Below are positions 21,301-33,154 of a stretch of 64,000 nucleotides of DNA, in pieces. A program made the translations under genes and the position numbers. The notes under the pieces were generated by a model. It worked only from the letters and a program-made list of their open reading frames with translations. It was not told the DNA's origin and made no database searches. Each line of letters begins with the position of its first letter. The stretch's first letter is position 1. The stretch is from Triangularia verruculosa (taxonomy: Eukaryota > Ascomycota > Sordariomycetes > Sordariales > Podosporaceae): NCBI GenBank assembly GCA_033296885.1, contig MU863881.1, positions 1-64,000 of the forward strand, written 5' to 3'.

Positions 21301-22137
21301 AAGGGCCTGAGACTTGCTCTGTTGGTAGAATTCGATGAATGCATTGATATTGGCCACAGCGATGAGGATAGCACCCAGATATGTCTAGAAGAAGGTTAGT
21401 GTGATGTCAGACTAGTTTCAATGTATGAGCTGGTGGGTATTCGGACTGGGTTCACTCCAAACTTCTGGTGAATGCCGGCATCAGAGCCGAATATGTGGAA
21501 GAAGTGGTGGTAACATGTAGTGTGATGAAACATGGAGCAGGAACATGGATCTGTCTACCTCCTTCCGGAACCGTAGGACAGTATAGATGTGTCCTCCGGC
21601 CGCAGCCGGTGGACTCGCGGTAGTTGAGGGACCTGTGGAGAGGAGATAAAATAGGAAACTTACGTTCGGAAAGTTGGCCTTAAAATCGATTGCCAGAAGG
21701 ATGTACTCCAAGACACCGGCCAAGATCAAGAGCAGGTTGAACAGACTTGTCAGGTAGTCAAGGTATTTGAGAAATGGGTGGCGCTTCTTTGGAGGGGCCA
21801 AAACATTGTGACCATACTCTAGCAGGAGGACATTGGCCTGTTGCGTGGTAAGACCAAAAGACTCCGAAGGCTTCTCCGTGTTGATGATTGTCTTGTACTT
21901 GTTGGCCACATCCTCGGGGGGCAACAGATGCTCAGTGACGTTGACATTCTTTTCCTGGTCTTCCTGTCGCTCACGGCGGGCCTTCTCCTCCCCCGTGATG
22001 ACGTGAGGGATGGAGGGCTTGCGAGGGATGCTGACACGGGGGACAGCATGTGGAGACCGGACGGGCCTCTCCGTCGCGGTGAACTGGATCCTTTGGTTCG
22101 AGGAACTGGCACCATTGGGGGGCTCAGAGCCAGCCAT
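18385..22137 (-). CDS. P-type ATPase, type IIC (Na+/K+-ATPase alpha-like)
   Basis: Three exons (22137-21664, 21384-19309, 19248-18385) give 1137 residues. In order: a disordered N-terminus with RKPS sites; cation-ATPase N-domain (about 85-160); actuator loop with TGES; M4 PEGLPATVT; phosphorylation motif DKTGTLT; nucleotide region with KGAPE; MVTGDHPLTA; hinge GDGVNDSPALKKADLGIAM; then M5-M6 and a C-terminal set of four membrane segments. FARTSPKHKLEIV and VPEGLPATV place it with animal Na+/K+ and H+/K+ pumps rather than fungal ENA pumps. M5 keeps the ion-binding Glu (MPEVIP) and M6 keeps the first Asp (IDLGFEL), but the second, Asp in animal pumps (DLGTD), is Glu. No beta subunit gene is nearby. 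Role inferred: plasma-membrane alkali-cation pumping. Confidence 0.93.
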
Positions 22138-22831
22138 CTTGTTGTTGCAGGCGGGTGACTGAGTGGTGGTGAGAAGGGAAGCAAAATGAGAAAGTGAAAA
22201 TTTTCACAATGCCGACGGTAATGCGACTTCTAAAATGGTTTGTACCTAAGGTAAGGAAGTCGCGAAAGGGAAGATGGCTTAGCATGGGTGCGCGACTTCC
22301 TTAAAGGTACTGATATGCAAACCACTCATAGGCAGAACCCTGAGTGATTGCTGTTTGCAACCTGGAAGCTACGAGGAAGGCCTGGGTCACACTCATACCC
22401 TGTGGGCACCGGAGGATGAACTACTGCACAAAGCCCTTAGAAGATAGCCCATATGTGTAAGTAAGAAGATAGCGATATGTCTTGGTATATACTCGTAAAG
22501 AATTCTAAAAAAAAAGACGATACACCGTGAATCGTAGCATCTAGGAATTGGGAAGACAGAAATTCTCTCAGGCTTGATTCATAGGTATTCCTCTAAGTAT
22601 GAGTATCTTTTAAACACCTTTCAAAGCCCGTGGATGATGTTTATTTTCTGTTCAATCTCCCAGCAGCGCTGTATGACTGTTGATGGTCTTAGGTTCCATG
22701 ACCATGCGTACCTCTACCTAGGCATTGTTCACCAGGTACCTTACTTACCCCAGGTTGATACAAACAAATATGTAATCCTTGTTGTCCTGAAAACATGATG
22801 TGTCTCGTGCCTTCCCTATGGCTGAAATGCG
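22138..22831. other. Intergenic region between two minus-strand genes
   Basis: Contains the ATPase promoter side and the 3' flank of the DHA2 transporter gene. An A-run occurs at about 22507-22515. No further feature was recognised. Confidence 0.4.
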
Positions 22832-24933
22832 TCAAGGCGTCCTCAGTTCCACTCCCCTGTAGGCCGCTTCCGTCTCTGCGTTGACAGGCCGCCCGGGCCT
22901 GTTATTCCCCAGTGTCTGACCACCATTTGGCGACCCCAAACCTTGTTTTCTGAGTGGAATGAGATCCAGACCATACTCATCGCCCGTGCTTGCCATTCTC
23001 ACTCTCTTGGGCTTTCGACCCCGAACCAGGTTCCACAACCAGACACCATGAATCAGCTCATGGGCTCCCTCCTTGCCCACCCACACGTTTCCCAGACATG
23101 TGGTGAGAAGCACGCTTAGCCACATGAGGGGAATTAGAGAAATGAAGCCCCAGAAAATTCCCGTTTTCGGCTCGGCATGGTTGGTCCCACTTCTGTTGTT
23201 GAATACAGTCGACATGATGGTCAAGGCAATCGTGCCTCCAAAGGGAACAGCAAACGTGACAATGCAGGTGATGGCAGCTGTCATCTGCGGAAAGTATGCT
23301 AGCCCATGCAAAGATCCGGGGTTTGTGTTTATACCGACCCCAAAGCCGGCGAGTGCCATCATACCGTAGATGACGCTGGTTTTCTCAGTCCAACACGCAT
23401 AGGGCAGAACTGAGATTGCGACGGCTGAAGTAGCTGTTCCCAAGAAAAGCGCCGGGAAGGTTTGTCGTGGCCAAACATTGATCCAAAACATGGCCATGTA
23501 GACACCAGCTGTGATTGTCTGTCAGTAGAAGGCCGCAAGTTGAGGTCAAAGAAGGCTGCAACTAGGGTGCTCACCTCCCATACCAGGCAGAAAATACAAC
23601 AACGCTAATCCAGCATCGCTCGAATCATGGCCCATGACCTCCACAAAGTAGATGTCCATGAAATACATCACCGAATACATAGCCGCGCCCACCGTAGAAT
23701 TGATGAACAACAGCAGCCCGATGTCTTTGTGCGCCAGCAATTCCCACGGCATCATCGCCCTCTGCCTTGGAAACACCTTTGCCAGCTTTCCGTCCGGTGC
23801 CATTGCCCATTGATGTCCAACCCACCCAATAGTTAGCATCCCTCCCACAACCAGAGGCACAATCACTGCAACAGAGTCCCAAGTATACTCTGCCCCAGCC
23901 CAAGTGAGTCCTAGAATCAATAAACCCATTCCCAAGAGAAACAATATCTGACCTCCATAGTCAATCGTCCCCAACCTCCTCCTCAGCCTTCCCAGCCTTC
24001 CCTCCTCCCTCCCCTCTTCACCAGCTCCTTCAACAGCACCAACCAATTCTCCCCTCAGAACCCACCAAACAACCCCCATCGCCACCACCCCCACCGGCAG
24101 ATTCAACCCAAAACACCATCTCCACCCTTCTTTCGTCTTACTCAAGTACCCACCAATCACCGGCCCAACCCCAAACCCAACCGCAGCAAAAACCGCAAAC
24201 AAGCTCCAGTTCTTGGCGTATTCTGCAAGACTGACCTTATCCGCCAGTATAGTCCTCACACAAATATTAACCCCCGCCGCGCCAACCCCCTGAAGCCCAC
24301 GACCGAATAACATCACCCCCCACCCCGTAGACTGATTCGCCGGAGCGCCAGTGCAAATCGCCGAGCCGACGATGATAATAAGTATTGCCCACTGAAGCGC
24401 AGCATGGCGGCCAAAAATATCGACGAGCTGCGCCCAGAGGGGAAGGAACGAAGCGGAGGGGAGGTTGAACGAGGTTATGAGCCAGTTTAGCTGACTCCTT
24501 TGATCTTTTTTGACACGATTAGTTTACAAAAGATGGACCTTTAGAGACGAGGAAACATGAACACATCAATGAGAAGAGAAGAGAGAGAAAAGGTAAATGT
24601 AGACAGGAAAGGGAAGGGGTGACTGATAGAAGAAGAAGAGGAAGGCCAACCAAAATCGGATACGATGGACGGGAGGGCGGACGCGGTGATGGTCGTGTCG
24701 AGCGCCTGGAGGGTGTACGGGAGGAAGAGGCCGAGGATGATCTTCAGACGATATCTACGCCGTGCGGATTTCTGGGCCTTGGCCTCTTCCTGCTGCTCGG
24801 TTGGCAGCACTGCTCGTGGGGGTGAGATGATGGGGTTGGCTGATGAGGAGGAACCATGGCTACATGAGGATAGGGGAGGTTGCTGCCGATGTTGCCTGTA
24901 TTTCTTCTTGGCATATTGAATTCCTAGGTACAT
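22832..24933 (-). CDS. MFS transporter, 14-segment DHA2 family
   Basis: Exons 24933-24651, 24504-23575 and 23508-22832 join in phase to 629 residues. The frame is open 29 codons upstream but the first ATG is at 24933. The first intron is resolved by the family pattern: joining yields SDFDQRSQLNW, matching the conserved Q-L-N-W of DHA2 proteins. A hydrophilic N-terminus (to about residue 70) precedes the first membrane helix with LDTTITASALPSI, the DHA2 motif D1; GRGLQGVGAAG and GPVIGGYLSKTKEGWRWCF are motif C-type elements. Fourteen helices are plausible. The long cytosolic tail is Arg/Lys-rich. The family exports drugs, siderophores or amino acids; the substrate is not deducible. It is co-directional with the P-type ATPase and the trehalose synthase. 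Confidence 0.88.
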
Positions 24934-25768
24934 CGTTCCGGAAGGAAAGCGAAGTCGCCTTTGCAACGTTGTCTTGGAGCCGGGAGAGAAGCGTGGGTAG
25001 AAATCAAGGTAAACGGACAATATATGAGTCCGGCCCTCTTTCTTGCGAGCTGGGTCGACTGGGGCAATAACCGAGCCGAGAGGAATAGCAGCTTTAAATA
25101 CATTTCCTTCATCTTCTCGGCCCAGGTCTGACTTCCAGTGTTATATCAGGCCCCGAGGCCTCTTGATATCCATTCCCTGGCGGGCACAATGCCCCTTTGG
25201 GAAACTGCCAGACCGTTGATTGGTCCATCACCAACACACGGAAACCGTAGCAGGTGAGACCTGTGGGGCGACACCCCTGAAGCATGCTCGGGTTCGTCGG
25301 TTTTTCTGGCCTTGGTGCCAAGCCTGTCAGACTCCCACGCTGCTTGACCATGTCTCAGCGGGCATATCGAGGAGATCTACAAGATCACAGAGCCTGGCAG
25401 GTAATAATCCGAGAAAAGCGACCTGGTACAGCCCCAGCTTCCGCACGTCAGTTTTCAATGCAAGGTACTTAGAATAGTGGAGCTTGTCAATTCGTGTCTG
25501 TGTCAAATTCCAGACTACTATCAACGCCTAGCTCCATGCAAAATGTCTATCAATAACGGTAGAGGAGACGACACCAGGAAGAGCAACCGACAAAGAGGAG
25601 AGGATCTTTGATGCCAATTTTTTCACCCTCCTTCCGCAGCATATACTCATTACCCCTTCTTACCGTCAGAACCATACTGCAACGCCTAATGCTCAACGAA
25701 AAAGACCCTTGTTATTTGTATCCCGAAATAAAACGCATACCCGACTTTTGAACCCTGAAATACGCCCA
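24934..25768. other. Intergenic region
   Basis: 5' flank of the DHA2 gene and 3' flank of the trehalose synthase gene, both on the minus strand. No other element was recognised. Confidence 0.4.
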
Positions 25769-27472
25769 TCACTGCTGTTCAGTCTCTTCATCACCCGTCA
25801 CCGCACACACGGCATCGTGTACCGCCTCGACGCCCTTGCTGGCCACATCAGCAACACCTTCCGCGGCACTCTTAATGGCACGTCGGGTAGAGTGCTCGGC
25901 CTGTTGCTGTTCAATAGTTGGAATCCTAGTCAACTCTGTCACAAAGCTCTGGCCCCACCAAGCGCTAGTGTACTTGAACACATATCGCTCCAGCTTGCGG
26001 TAGTTAGCCTCGCGCTGTTCGGGGCTCATGGTGACGGCGTCGTGGATGGCATTGGCCAACTCTTCCGTGTTCCAGGGATTAACGATCAGACTGCCATTAA
26101 GACTCTGAGCCGCTCCAGTAAACTCGGACAGAATCATGACGCCATGACGCTCGCTCTGGGTAGCAATGTACTCGTAGGATACCAGGTTCATACCATCGCG
26201 CGTGGAGCTGACCAGGCAGACGTCGCTGACCGCATAAAGCGCCGTGAGCTCGTCGAACGAAACGGACTGGTGGAGGAAGTGGATTGGCATGAACTCAATC
26301 GTGCCAAATCTGCCGTTGATACGGCCCACAAGCTCGTTAACAACGGCTCGCAAGTTCTGGTATTCCTCCACGTCTTGTCGACTTGGCACAGCCACTTGTA
26401 CCAAGACGATCTTGCCAATCCATTCAGGATGTTCCGTGAGGAACACCTCCAGCGCGTGCAATTTTTGGGGCACACCCTTGATGTAATCGAGGCGATCCAC
26501 ACCAACGATAAGCTTGACGCCCTCGAACTTGCGTTTCAAGGCGTCGATACGCGCTTGAACACTCGGCTTCTTCAAGCCTTCAACAAACTTCTCGGGGTCG
26601 ATGCCAATTGGGAAGGCGCCGACAGTAACAAATCTGCCATTCCAGTCAACCCCATTAGGTGTTGTTGGAGTAGACCTGAAACAAGGTTAGCATGGAGGGC
26701 TTCCAAGACAGCAACGGAGGTACTCACAATATCCTCGAGCAACTGCTCAAGAAATGCCTGGCATAGTCGTATGTGTGGAAACCGATCAAATCGCATTCCA
26801 AGATGCCGAGCAACAGTTGCTCTCTGACCGGCAGAATGCGATAGATCTCACTGCTGGGAAATGGCGTGTGCAAAAAATAGCCAATCTTGACGTTCTTCTT
26901 GGAGTCTCCAATCTCCTCGCGCAGCATTTGTGGGAGGAGCATGAGGTGGTAATCGTGTACCCAGACCAAATCACCATCCTGAACATCCTTCACCACCTCC
27001 TTGGCAAACAACCTGTTGACATCGCGGTAGGCGGCCCACGCAGACTCGTCGAATGTGATCTCGCCGGGGTGGTAATGGAAGAGTGGCCAAAGAATCGAGT
27101 CTGGAGGAAATATTGTTAGCTTGTGACATTTTGAGACAAGCCAGGACATCCCGAGGACTACCACTCACTCGCAAAGCCGTTGTAGTGACGATCAGCTAGC
27201 TCATCGTCGACAAACACGGGGTACGCGTTGTATTTTTCTCTAAGCTGATCTCTCATGGGCCCGATTTCCGCCTCGGGCACCTCCAAGCCAGGCCACCCGT
27301 ACCACTGGAAGCTAGTAGCCTTGGACAAGCCACTGAGGCCAGTGACCAAGCCACCTGACGACATGGAAAAGCTGTATTGGCCATCATCTGTTCGCTTGAT
27401 GGTGATGGGTAGGCGATTGGAAATTAGGAGAAGGCGGCCGGACGAGCCGTTTTCGTCAACAAGGCCGGGCAT
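25769..27472 (-). CDS. tps1: Alpha,alpha-trehalose-phosphate synthase (UDP-forming), GT20
   Basis: Exons 27472-27169, 27100-26728 and 26675-25769 give 527 residues, close to the usual 480-520 of fungal Tps1. The enzyme joins UDP-glucose and glucose-6-phosphate to trehalose-6-phosphate in the cytosol, the first step of trehalose synthesis for stress tolerance and control of glycolysis. Visible: the N-terminal LLLISNRLPITI, the UDP-glucose loop GGLVTGLSGL, VWVHDYHLMLLPQMLR, GYFLHTPFPSSEIYR, VDRLDYIKGVPQKL, VAVPSR, and the C-terminal STRDGMNLVSYEY with SEFTGAAQSL; all catalytic motifs are complete. The C-terminus has an extra 40-residue Ala/Glu-rich helix after the GT20 fold. A single STRE-like AGGGG/CCCCT occurs at 27586-27590 in the upstream region. 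Unlike Tps2, there is no phosphatase domain. Confidence 0.97.
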
Positions 27473-29106
27473 TGTGGTTGGGAGTCGGGTGCTAACAGCG
27501 CGGATTGCGAGATATAGCAAGAGTGCTTCAAACTGGGGGTCTGCCTGCGCGACAGTGTCTCGAGTATGGCTTGGAGTAGTTGTATAGGGGCTTTTCTAGA
27601 AAAGCAATGATAAAGAGCAGCGGCTATCTTTTGTTGCTAAGTTCTGGAATGTTTGACAGCGGCCAGCTGTGGATCGGGCTGTGCCTCTGGTGACGTTGTC
27701 GACTGGTAAACCTGCAAATCAAAGCTTGGAAACAGTTCGAGCTGCTGCTTCGATGCGGGGCAGGCGCAGTAAGAGCCAAGGGCGGGGTAACAACTTTTAA
27801 TTTTTGGGTGACCACGGTCCGTTTGACCAACAGCTTTCAAGATTAGGGCGGTCAAGTCTCCTTTATACGGATGGTGTGTTTGTGTGGCCTAGTGTAGGAA
27901 TGCTGTGAGCGAAATACATACGGTAGAGGAGGATGTCGGCAGGTATTTGGGGGAAACGCCGATGCTCAAAGCTCACAACCCCCCTCCCAGCACCGGCCAT
28001 CGACGTAATTTTTCGGGCGGGATCAAGGATGCCGAGTGCGGGACAGACGGCAACCCCTGTCGCGTCAGCCAGAAACATCAGAAACGCCACGATAAAATCC
28101 CGGCAAGTCTCCACCACGTCCCGTCGCCATGTCACCGTTATCAATCGAGCGAACCTGCTTCATTTTGCTGGAAGGACCGGTTCTCTGAGATTTTGTCTTG
28201 GGTTCTTGGTCTCTTGAGCAAGCTACGACGCCGGAATCGCCATTTTAAATGGCGCACCATACGACGATGCACGGTGATGGCATGCAGAGTGCACCGAGCC
28301 GAAAACTGAAGTTTGAGATGTTTTTTCTGCTCTTGCTGCCCAGATCGTGATTTCGGACCTTCTTTCCGCTTGGCTCACACTTTGATGCTCAACCGCTGGG
28401 AGGCCTGAGTGACACCAAGAGGATTCTGGCCGAATGTTCTTTGCCCTTCCTTCACTTCCTCTTGGTGGCCCGTTTGTTCGTTCAGCAGGATCCGCTCTTC
28501 CGCTCATGCCCGGGCTGCCAGACTCGCAACACAAGAACCTGAAGACTTCCCGTCAGAACGACGTGAGATGTCACTTTGTAACCTCGACTTTAGCCGTCCA
28601 AGTCGGCTGCACTGCGGAGCAATCACAGCCCAATCAAACGCCCACAACCCCCCCATGTCAGCTGCTGCCCGATTCTTTGTCCATCGCCGGACCGAGACGC
28701 CAGCAGCCTTGCTGGGCCCACAACCGAAGCCACGACGCCAAAACGGACTGCTTCGATTTGGAACGGTAGCTCAAACACGCACCGCAACAATTCCTGCTGT
28801 TTAGCAGCATGCAGGACTGCCTCCAATGCACGGTACAGGCATTGGCTCACAGCCTTCATCAGTCTGCTGGCCCTTCTATAACTGGATAATAATCACGGCA
28901 GAGCGCCTTTCCTCGCGTCGTGCGAATCATGGATGGTAGCGAAAAACCATCATGTGCATCTCCCGTGCAGCGCAGCCATGTCACCTCTTAGGTAAGTATA
29001 TACAACCGAGCCGACAACTAGATACAGTTCACAGCGATAAACACCACATACGCCACCGAATTCCAACCTATTCTATCTGATATACCAGGATCAAACCCTA
29101 TCAACA
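27473..29106. other. Upstream region of tps1 and 3' flank of the P450 gene
   Basis: 1.6 kb without a convincing gene. Several overlapping plus-strand frames at 28409-28804 include one with ATG at 28434, but they show no family motif or codon-like structure. One STRE-like pentamer is next to the tps1 start side. No RNA gene was seen. Confidence 0.45.
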
Positions 29107-30774
29107 CTACCTGGCCACAGGCGTCAAGTACGCATTGAGGCTTCCCTTCTCCCAAAAATTGTAGATGCGTTGCTTGCTCATCCAGTCAGCGCTATCCTCA
29201 TCCATGTTCAAGTCAAAATTCCATAGCACACGGGCGAGGATGAGGCGCATCTCGATGTAGGCAAGGTTTCTCCCCAAACAGTTCCGAGGGCCCAGATGGA
29301 ATGGCTGGAAAGCATCCTTGTGGTCGTCTGCGAATTCTGGATTGCCGAGCCATCTCTCTGGGTGGAATTCAAACGGGTTCTTGAAGTGTTCCTCATTGTG
29401 ATACATCGCCCACTGGTGTACGGCAACGACGGTCTGGCATATTGTCAGCTTCACTCAATCGATCGTCTCGCACGGGGACTCTGCACTTACACCACCGGGG
29501 ACGTAGTGTCCGGCAACACTCGCTCCGCCAGGCGGAACAACTCTAGGCAAGCCAGTAGGTACGGGAGGATACATTCTGAGGGCTTCGTCCAGGCAAGCGA
29601 GCAAGTAAGGGAGGTTGCTGACGCTGATGAAGTCAATTTCGTCTTCAGTCTTGAAGGCACCTCTAACTTCGGCTGCCACCTTCTTGAGCGCGTCAGGGTT
29701 GGTCATCAGCAAGAAAGTAACTCCCGAAAGCAATGTTGCCGTCGTCTCAGAGCCACCAATAATCAGAATCGCGCTGTTGGCTTGCAGTTTTGGAAGTGTA
29801 AGACCCTGTTCTCACAAGCCATGTCAGCTTCATACTCAGAGGGTATCCAAGTCACTAAGAGCATACTCACCCACTCATCAGCCTTCTTCAATAACCCCTC
29901 AATCAAATCGCTCCTATCCTTACCACCCTCCATCCTCTTCTTGAGCTTCGCCACCGCCATCTGGTAATGCTTCTCTCTCTCTTCCATCAAACTCTTCGGA
30001 ATCAGTGCCAACAAAGCCTTGAACAACAACGGGTAGTGCACCAAGCTCTGGAAGACGACTCCGGCCCGCGCCATCTCAAACATCGCCTTCACCCACGGGT
30101 GGTAATCCTCCCCCTCCAAACAGCCAAAGCTTTCACCAAACGCCAAATCCCCGATGACATCAAACGTGGTGAAGTTGTACCACGCTGCCAAATCCATCTT
30201 CTTCTTCCCCCCCTCCCCCAACTTCCTCAACTTTTCAAGCAACAAATCGATGTATTGCTTGATCAAAGGCTGTTGCTCCCTCATACTCCTATCCGAGAAC
30301 CCATGCGCCATTGTCCTCCGAAGCAGCCCATGCTCATCACGATTGGCGTTGATGATGTCGACGGGCAAGTCGTCCACAGGGCGGTAGAAACTGGGACTCT
30401 TATCGAATTCCTTCGACCTGTCGGTGCGGTGGCCCATGATGTCCTTCCACGCCTGGGGGTTGGAGAAGGCGAGCTCATTGGGGCCAATGCGGACTACGGG
30501 GCCGTATTTCCGGTGGAGGGGGAGAACGTCAAAGGGGAGCGTGCCACGGCAGAGCAGGCGGATGTGGCCTAGGCGGGTGGCGCGCATGAGGAGGGGGCCT
30601 GGGTAGTGACGGAGGGGGTGGAGGAAGAGGTTGTAAACTATGGTGCTGAAGACGTATGTGAGGAACTACGAGAGGGGTCAGCAGGTGGTTGAGAAATGGG
30701 GACAGGCATGGGTGACTTACGCCTCCGAAGAGGAGGAGAAAGGTAGGCCCTACCCCCAAGGATAGGAGGGCCAT
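29107..30774 (-). CDS. Cytochrome P450 monooxygenase (isotrichodermin C-15 hydroxylase-like, CYP65-like)
   Basis: Exons 30774-30721, 30665-29871, 29805-29491 and 29433-29107 join in phase to 496 residues, a normal P450 length. Order: N-terminal membrane anchor (about 1-35), proline hinge HPLRHYPGP, helix-C HGLLRRTMAHGFSD, I-helix oxygen-binding GGSETTA, ExxR as EALR, PERW of the PERF motif (FHPERWLG), and the haem loop FHLGPRNCLGR with the Cys ligand. All signature residues are present, so an active, ER-bound enzyme is expected. The fold pattern resembles the large fungal CYP65 group that includes trichothecene C-15 hydroxylase, but no trichothecene or other biosynthetic genes are adjacent. 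The actual substrate is unknown. Confidence 0.93.
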
Positions 30775-31903
30775 CTTGGTGGTGGTGCGTCAGTTGTGTT
30801 GATGTTGGTGTCGGTGTCTCGAAGCCGTGAGTGGCCTGGTGGTGCTCACGATGATCCTGAGAGCTTCACTCCTGTCGCATGCAAATCTCATGCATAATAA
30901 TGAACAAATGCCCACCAGCCCACTCAAGCAAGCGAACACAAATACGAAGCGTGAGACGGGACGTGGCGAACAAGAACTGACTCGTTTCCAACCACCATAA
31001 CTTTCTTCAAAAAGTTTGGGTAATTTCTATTTTCTCGGGTCAGCAACGTTGCATTTTATAGGCGATTGCAAATTGTGCCAACTTCACAAACAACCCTTGG
31101 CCGGGAACTTTGCTCGCCGGTGCCGAGATTGGTGGATCTGCACTGCTTTCCTCCTATTGTTTGCTCTCATCTTTGGGTGGTTGAATAGGCGGGTACGAGT
31201 ACGATGAGGGAGGGTGAAATTAAGACGTCCGTGTGGAAGTTGATTTGAGCGGCGGGCGATAGGTTGAGGTTATATGGCCCCCGACCCCTGCACGGCAATA
31301 GAGTGCCCACCCTGGTTTTGATCTTCAAGGACCCAAAGTCGCCTATCTGAGTATTTCCTGTCGATGATCGTGCCAGCATCGAAAGACATTCACTGATATA
31401 TCGCCACCTCACCTAGGTAGTTAAAGAGTCTGGAATACTCTTGCTGAACTGCATTTCATCTCCAATCCCACACCAATCCATGATCATGCCAAGACGGAAC
31501 CAGCTTCAGACCCAGGTAGGTGCCGAAGAACACCATCCTTGAACCGCTAGCGCCCCATCGGCCACTAATCGTTGCAAAAGCTTAAGGGGAACGCCGCTAG
31601 ACTGCGGTAGATACTGTTTGTGGTGTACGAATTCGAGATGTCGGAATCACACCTTGCCCCTCTATACTTTGCTCACAATCAACCTGCCCCCTTCATTCAT
31701 GCCGGCATATTTCTTCCTTGCATTAGATAGCTGATCCCACACCCTATACCAGGCAGGTCAAGTTTCAGGAACCTCATGTGAAGGGATACCATAAGTGGAA
31801 TATGAAGCTTTGTTTCCAATATTATTCATTATCATCAAGGAAAGGGGTTCACCTGCGTGTACATCTACTGTAGACTTGCGTTACATCTCCAACATGTCTA
31901 AAC
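30775..31903. other. Intergenic region
   Basis: Upstream region of the P450 gene and 3' flank of the 31904 gene. Frames present are short and unsupported. Nothing recognised. Confidence 0.4.
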
Positions 31904-33154
31904 TCAGTGCTTCTCCAAACTCACGCCGTCATTCGCCTCATCCACCGCCCCGATCCTCACCATCGCCGCCCACAGCCTCAAGTTCCTAAACGCCGTAGCC
32001 CCTTTTAGAAACTCTTCATAATCAGCTGTCATCTCCCACGACCCCAACTCCGTCATGTGGTATGTCAGACCCTCAACATCATCGCCATCTTCACTCTCGT
32101 CAGAACCCGCCGTGACATGATGCACGTACAGTCTCAAAACGTGTACCCCTCTTCCAGCAGTACCCGACATCTCATCATCATACGTTGCTGAAAACGCCAG
32201 CCCCTCGCCACCAATCCGATGACCTGACCTCCGGCCATAGGTCTTGAGCACAAACATCCCCCTCGCTCCATACGCCCCATCCACCGCCGCGGCCCTCACA
32301 CTTCCCCCCTTTATCCCACCCCGCCTTCCGACCTCGAAAAAGAAATTCGGCGCAACGGGCAATTCGTACCTCTTGGTCGTGACCAGGATCTCCTCTTCCT
32401 TGTCGCGGATCATGTGCTCCAGGTCAGAGGGCCTCACCCCGTCAAAGGCATACGGGACAGGAACGACATCAGATATGTCATTGACTGGCTTCAGGCCGTT
32501 GAACGCAACGTGGATGTTGTTGGTGGGGAAGGCCGGGGAGCGGCCCGCGATGATGTCCAGCACACCATCCGGCAGGAGCCTGTCGTCTGCGGACAGGTGC
32601 TCGTGTAGACGGAGGAACTCATGGAAAGCTTGTGGGGGAAAGGAGGAGGTTGTCAAGGAGGTGATGGGGGTTTTTAGGGAGTGGATGCATTTCTCTAGGT
32701 CGGTTGGGAGGGGCTGCTGGGCGGAGGGGGGTTGAGTGGGGAGAAGGATGCGGTGATCGAGGAGGTGTTGCTCGTGGATCAGACCGTAGACTGCTGGTCG
32801 GGTTGGTCGTGGGAGAGAGTATTGGTCGTCTTGAAAACGACTTCGGCGCGGGACGCCTGGGCGGGTGTTGGTGTGGAAGGTTGGTTGGAGGTCTCTCAGG
32901 TAGTGTATTTGTGGTGCTGGATATACCACGGAATGGCTTCGGCTGCTGGTGCTGACACGACCGATGGCTGGATTAGAGCTTCTACGTCGGTCGATATCTC
33001 GAAGCGACCAGCATAGGCGCGGTAGCTGGGTGATGTCGCTCAAGGACACGGGATAGTTTTCTGTATCCCCGACCGTGATTTTCGTCGGTCGCCTTCCTTC
33101 GTTTGGGTCGTCATCCTCGCGATGTCTCTTCGTTCCGTGTGGTGCTGCCATCAT
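31904..33154 (-). CDS. DUF7924-like fungal protein
   Basis: One exon of 416 residues; two consecutive ATGs at 33154 and 33151. The first 150 residues are Arg/Pro/Ser-rich and disordered. A folded C-terminal domain (about 205-400) contains APNFFFEVGRRGG, an Ala/Asp-Gly segment DGAYGARGMFVLKTYG, an AFSATYDDE strand and HVLRLYVHHV. This string of motifs matches the domain found in many ascomycete proteins (DUF7924). Its E-x-K-like strand followed by a helix suggests a distant PD-(D/E)xK nuclease fold, though here the Lys position reads Gly (FEVGRR), so a loss of activity is possible. Not linked functionally to its neighbours. The family naming is from memory of the motif pattern and should be treated as probable. 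Confidence 0.72.
   Translation of the reverse strand: MMAAPHGTKRHREDDDPNEGRRPTKITVGDTENYPVSLSDITQLPRLCWSLRDIDRRRSSNPAIGRVSTSSRSHSVVYPAPQIHYLRDLQPTFHTNTRPGVPRRSRFQDDQYSLPRPTRPAVYGLIHEQHLLDHRILLPTQPPSAQQPLPTDLEKCIHSLKTPITSLTTSSFPPQAFHEFLRLHEHLSADDRLLPDGVLDIIAGRSPAFPTNNIHVAFNGLKPVNDISDVVPVPYAFDGVRPSDLEHMIRDKEEEILVTTKRYELPVAPNFFFEVGRRGGIKGGSVRAAAVDGAYGARGMFVLKTYGRRSGHRIGGEGLAFSATYDDEMSGTAGRGVHVLRLYVHHVTAGSDESEDGDDVEGLTYHMTELGSWEMTADYEEFLKGATAFRNLRLWAAMVRIGAVDEANDGVSLEKH

Noticed and set aside
25709..26827. 372-codon frame on the plus strand
   Set aside because: Lies opposite the conserved tps1 exons and intron; composition follows the reverse strand and no motif is seen.
28409..28804. Overlapping plus-strand frames in the tps1-P450 spacer
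   Set aside because: Low-complexity, no motif and several alternative overlapping frames; not convincing as a gene.
29967..30572. 201-codon frame on the plus strand
   Set aside because: Antisense to the P450 exon 2, no supporting motif.
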